Part shown: positions 61,033 through 64,000 of the stretch, one piece after another
How positions within the stretch are numbered: position 1 is the first letter of the stretch
How the letters are laid out: the number at the start of each line of letters is the position of its first letter
From: Microbacterium enclense
Lineage (GTDB): Bacteria > Actinomycetota > Actinomycetes > Actinomycetales > Microbacteriaceae
Length of the DNA: 64,000 bases
Assembly: GCF_004022425.1 (NCBI RefSeq)
Contig: NZ_RBZY01000001.1
Location: forward strand, 55,519 to 119,518
Direction: 5' to 3'
Program-made: the position numbers and the translations under genes
The notes under the pieces: generated by a model
What the model was told of the DNA's origin: nothing
Seen by the model: only the letters and a program-made list of their open reading frames with translations
The model's database searches: none

Positions 61033-62108
61033 GACACGCTCGTCGTCGAACGGCCGACCGCACCGGAAACGGAAGGAGGCGTGACGGGCGCAACGTCGCC
61101 CACGGTCGACGGACGCACCACGAGCTTCGGCTCGACGATGCGCTGCCGCGTCGGGAACTCGCGCGTGGGAACCCCGAGCTCGGCCAAGAGCAGATCGACG
61201 GCGGTCTCCCCGACCGTGTCGCCCGACGTGCTGATGGTGGACAGCGGGATTGCGGCGACCGCGGCGATGTCGTCGCCGTCGAAGCCGATCACCGCGACAT
61301 CACGCGGTACCTCGACCCCGCAGGAGGCGAGCCCGCGCACCACACCGAGACCGACAAGGTCGTTGACGGCGAACACACCGTCGGGGACCGCGGATCCGCT
61401 CGTGGCGAGCTCGACGCCGGCCGCGAACCCGGCGTTCATGCTGCGCTCGTCCGCTCGGACGGCGATGAGCGTCGCGCCCGCGGTCTCCTCGACGGCCCGA
61501 CTCGCTCCGTCGAAGCGCTCGCTCACCTGCTTGACGCTGAACGGACCCCCGACGAACGCGATACGACGTCGGCCGATGTCGAGCAGGTGGCGCGCGGCCA
61601 GGTAGCCGCCGGTCGCGTCGTCAGCCGACACCGAGGCGATCTGGTCGGAGGTCGACCGTCGGCCGCTGATCACCGCCGGCATCCCCCGGCGCTTCATCTC
61701 TTCGAGGCGCGGCTCGAGCTCTTCCAGGGTCGCGATGATGATGCCCGACACGCGCTTGCGCTCGAAGAGGTCGAGATACTCGAGCTGACGCCGCGTCGAC
61801 CCCGCGGAGTTCGCGATCAGCACGGTGCGCCCGGTCTCCAACGCGCGCCGCTCGATCGCGTCGGCGATGACCCCCGAAAAGGGGTTCGTGAACTCGAACG
61901 CGATGTACCCGATGGTTCCGGTGTCGCCCGAGCTGATCTTGCGGGCGGCGTCGCTGGGCACGAAGTGCAGCTCGGCAATGGCACGGGCGATGCGCTCCCG
62001 CGTCGAGGCGGACAGAACATCGGGGTGGTTCAGATAGTTGGACACGGTGGATCGGGAAACCCCCGCCGCCGCCGCGACATCTGTGATCGCTGCACGCTTC
62101 GTGTTCAT
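61029..62108 (-). CDS. LacI family repressor of the rhamnosidase/mannosidase operon
   Basis: 359 residues from ATG 62108 (AAGGAGG about 9 nt upstream). Helix-turn-helix AITDVAAAAGVSRSTVSNYL (about 5-24) and effector domain starting TIGYIAFEFTNPFSGVIADA. It is the first gene of the seven-gene operon and diverges from the binding-protein gene at 62406. Two palindromes in the gap fit its operator, so it likely controls both transcripts and itself. Confidence 0.9.
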   Translation of the reverse strand: MNTKRAAITDVAAAAGVSRSTVSNYLNHPDVLSASTRERIARAIAELHFVPSDAARKISSGDTGTIGYIAFEFTNPFSGVIADAIERRALETGRTVLIANSAGSTRRQLEYLDLFERKRVSGIIIATLEELEPRLEEMKRRGMPAVISGRRSTSDQIASVSADDATGGYLAARHLLDIGRRRIAFVGGPFSVKQVSERFDGASRAVEETAGATLIAVRADERSMNAGFAAGVELATSGSAVPDGVFAVNDLVGLGVVRGLASCGVEVPRDVAVIGFDGDDIAAVAAIPLSTISTSGDTVGETAVDLLLAELGVPTREFPTRQRIVEPKLVVRPSTVGDVAPVTPPSVSGAVGRSTTSVS

Positions 62109-62167
62109 GTCCGTTCGCCTCCTTGCGCCTCGGTCGGACTGATCGAGTGCCGCGGAGGGGGAGGAAT

Positions 62168-62292
62168 TGAACTGGTTCAGAACCAGCGAGACCTCGGGCC
62201 AATCCGCCGCTTCCCGCCATTGTGGGGCGTAAGTGCCTCTCTTCGCAATTCGAAAATACGGCGAAGATTGACACTTGTTGAACCGGTCCAAC
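62168..62292. promoter_or_regulatory. LacI-type operators between divergent transcripts
   Basis: TGAACTGGTTCA (62168-62179) and GTTGAACCGGTCCAAC (62277-62292) share the core TGAAC(C/T)GGT(T/C)CA. TTGACA at 62268-62273 is a strong -35 match for the plus-strand binding-protein gene, with the second operator just downstream of it; the -10 is poor and not assigned. The 109-bp spacing of the two sites would allow looping. Confidence 0.72.
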
Positions 62293-62405
62293 TCCACTAC
62301 GGTCAAGGTGCGCCGAAGCGACGCACAGCAGCGTCGTCTATCACCCCACCTCGTCACGCCCCGCGCGGACGAGTGATCGACCCGACATTACGAAGGAGTA
62401 ATCTC

Positions 62406-63803
62406 ATGTCCCATTCCCTGCGCCGGCGGGCGGCGGGAACCGCACTCGCGGTCATCACCGTCTCCGCTCTCGCCCTCACCGGCTGTGCCGGCAGCGGAGG
62501 CGACACCGACACCGACGGTTCCGTCACCATCACGGTGGGCGGCAAGCCCGCGGCCACCGACGAGGCGGGCCTGAAGGTCTTCGAATCCAAGGTCGAGAAG
62601 TTCCAGGAAGCGAACCCCGACATCACCATCGAGGGCAGCGAGACCACCTACGACCCCACGACGTTCGCCGCGCAGGTGGCCGGCGGCACACTACCCACCG
62701 TGATCGGAGTGCCGGTCACCGACATCCAGTCGCTCATCTCGCGCGGCCAGGTCAAGGACCTCTCGTCGTTCTACGAGTCGGACGACGCCCTCAAGCAACT
62801 GAACCCGAGCGTCGTGGCCAACGTCCAGAGCCCGGACGGCGCCTATTACGGCGTGCCGGTGAGCGCGTTCACCCTCGCACTCATCGCCAATCGGTCGGTC
62901 CTGACTCAGGCCGGCATCGATCCCGACACCGTGTCGCTGGAGACCTGGGACGATGTGGCAGAGGTCGCCAAGACTGTGACCGACAAAACGGATGCCGCGG
63001 GCCTCGCCCAGCTGTCGACGAAGAACCTCGGCGGGTGGACGCTCACCGCGATCTCCGCGGCCATGGGCGGCCTCGTCGAGGAGACCGAGGACGTCACGAC
63101 CGTCGCGACGGTCGACAACCCCGCCACCGCCGATGCGCTGGAGTACCTCTCCGATCTGCGCTGGAACGACGACGCCCTGGGCAGCAATTTCCTGCTCGAC
63201 TTCGACACCGCCGGTGCCGCGATCGGGTCGGGCCAGTACGGCCTCATGGTCGGCGCATCCGAGTGGTACAACCAGATCGTCCGGAAGTTCGGCATGACCC
63301 CGACCGACTTCGGCCTCTACCCGCTGCCGCAGGCGTCGGGCGGGCTGGGTTCCCTCGGTGGCGGAACGGTCGCGATCGTCCGGGCGGACGCGACGGATGC
63401 CGAGGCGGCCGCGGCCGTGAAGTGGACCGAGTTCTTCTACCTGAACAAGTTCGTCGACCTCGACTTCGCCGCCGAAGAAGCAGCGGCCTCCGCCGCGGAC
63501 GGCGCCCCGGTGCCGCGCGTGGGTCTCCCCGTGGTCGACGAGCAGCGATACGCGGACTACCTCGAGGCGATCGACGCGAGCATCAACGTCCCGCTGGACA
63601 ACCTCGAGGTGTACTACTCGGCGACCCGCTCGCCCGACTTCACCGTCGTGACCGAGCCCGCGGTCGAGGCCCAGCAGGTCTACGCCCTCCTCGACACCGT
63701 CCTGCAAGCGGTGCTGACGGATGAGAACGCGGACATCCCGACGCTGCTGGCCAATGCGCAGAAGCAGGCCGAGACGATCGTGAACGACGCGCAGGCGCAG
63801 TAA
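62406..63803 (+). CDS. Sugar-binding lipoprotein (family 1 SBP) of the rhamnosidase/mannosidase locus
   Basis: 465 residues. Lipoprotein signal LALTGCAGS with Cys at about 27. Mature part VTITVGGKPAATDEAGLKVF onwards with MalE-like organisation. AAGGAGTAA upstream of the ATG. Followed by a hairpin and then the start of the next gene, presumably its permease. It likely binds the rhamnose/mannose-containing oligosaccharide consumed by the divergent operon. Confidence 0.9.
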   Translation: MSHSLRRRAAGTALAVITVSALALTGCAGSGGDTDTDGSVTITVGGKPAATDEAGLKVFESKVEKFQEANPDITIEGSETTYDPTTFAAQVAGGTLPTVIGVPVTDIQSLISRGQVKDLSSFYESDDALKQLNPSVVANVQSPDGAYYGVPVSAFTLALIANRSVLTQAGIDPDTVSLETWDDVAEVAKTVTDKTDAAGLAQLSTKNLGGWTLTAISAAMGGLVEETEDVTTVATVDNPATADALEYLSDLRWNDDALGSNFLLDFDTAGAAIGSGQYGLMVGASEWYNQIVRKFGMTPTDFGLYPLPQASGGLGSLGGGTVAIVRADATDAEAAAAVKWTEFFYLNKFVDLDFAAEEAAASAADGAPVPRVGLPVVDEQRYADYLEAIDASINVPLDNLEVYYSATRSPDFTVVTEPAVEAQQVYALLDTVLQAVLTDENADIPTLLANAQKQAETIVNDAQAQ

Positions 63804-63812
63804 CGCCCCGCC

Positions 63813-63850
63813 GGGTGCGGGTGGTGGCATCCCCGTCACCACCCGCACCC
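63813..63850 (+). terminator. Intercistronic hairpin downstream of binding-protein gene
   Basis: Perfect 14-bp stem (63813-63826 with 63837-63850, GGGTGCGGGTGGTG) with a 10-nt loop, 10 bp after the binding-protein stop. Fourth example of this layout in the window. Confidence 0.8.
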
Positions 63851-63898
63851 ACCCGTCAGGTCGGCCACGCAGGCCGACAGACCCGAAGGAGGAGTCCT

Positions 63899-64000
63899 GT
63901 GACCTCGATGCTTTCGCGAGCGGTCGACGAGACGGCGGACACCGTCACCGAGGATCGGTCGCCCGCGCGGCGCCGGGGCGGCGTCCGCACGGGCGGGGGG
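63899..64000 (+). CDS. Start of a gene, probably an ABC permease (truncated by window end)
   Basis: Only about 34 codons are visible: VTSMLSRAVDETADTVTEDR then an Arg/Gly-rich stretch. GTG 63899 has AAGGAGGAG just upstream; ATG 63908 in frame is an alternative. The basic tail resembles the cytoplasmic N-termini of the other MalF-like permeases here and the position after a binding protein fits, but no membrane helix is reached. Confidence 0.55.
   Translation, partial: MTSMLSRAVDETADTVTEDRSPARRRGGVRTGGG

Noticed and set aside
1..64000. Search for tRNA, rRNA, CRISPR, transposases, integrases and phage genes
   Set aside because: No cloverleaf with CCA-type ends, no regularly spaced direct repeats and no transposase or integrase motifs were noticed on either strand. 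Reading by eye could miss a single tRNA.

Overview
The window is very GC-rich (roughly 70%), with GTG/TTG starts, -10-only leaderless promoters and many sugar ABC importers that carry no ATPase of their own. This fits a high-GC Gram-positive actinobacterium, most likely Microbacterium or a close relative in Microbacteriaceae. That placement is inferred from style and protein families, not from a marker gene. No rRNA, tRNA, CRISPR array, transposase or prophage gene was recognised. The region reads as a chromosomal carbohydrate-utilisation island.

Layout. (1) 1-6988: envelope or exopolysaccharide glycosyltransferases. A minus-strand pair (WcbI-like protein and a two-domain GT4-GT2 fusion that leaves the window) diverges from four overlapping plus-strand glycosyltransferases. 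(2) 7102-14703: alpha-glucoside system. Binding protein, two permeases and a GH13 alpha-glucosidase face a divergent ROK regulator, followed by a second GH13 enzyme. (3) 14776-22051: galactofuranose-type importer (YtfQ-YtfR-YtfT-YjfF order) with an extra ATPase and a LacI regulator; a lac-like operator lies over the promoter. (4) 22291-26591: redox housekeeping genes (flavin reductase, DUF808, MauE-thioredoxin fusion, molybdopterin oxidoreductase, flavin reductase-type electron donor, DUF6510). (5) 26690-36097: an eight-gene operon combining LacI, ADP-ribosylglycohydrolase, nucleoside hydrolase, importer, ribokinase-like kinase and a secreted beta-helix protein. (6) 36371-37207: a lone alpha/beta hydrolase. 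(7) 37257-51087: a twelve-gene xylan/xylose operon (importer, intracellular GH10, Weimberg-pathway enzymes) with a divergent LacI regulator. (8) 51161-64000: a seven-gene operon for rhamnose- and mannose-containing, acetylated glycans (LacI, GH78, oxidoreductase, GH38, esterases, FAD enzyme), divergent from a binding protein and the start of its permease gene.

Common logic. Each catabolic unit couples a lipoprotein sugar-binding protein and permeases to cytoplasmic glycosidases and oxidoreductases, under a local LacI or ROK repressor with its own palindromic operator. Genes are packed with ATGA, GTGA and TGATG overlaps. Four of the five binding-protein genes are followed at once by a perfect GC-rich hairpin, which probably lets the binding protein be made in excess over the membrane parts. 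The three complete CUT1-type importers lack an ATPase gene here and probably share one encoded elsewhere.

The most unusual items are palindromic repeats that begin at or span the stop codons of three genes, a likely ATC start codon behind a perfect ribosome-binding site, the ADP-ribosylglycohydrolase/nucleoside hydrolase operon, and strong over-use of the word GGATGCC/GGCATCC.
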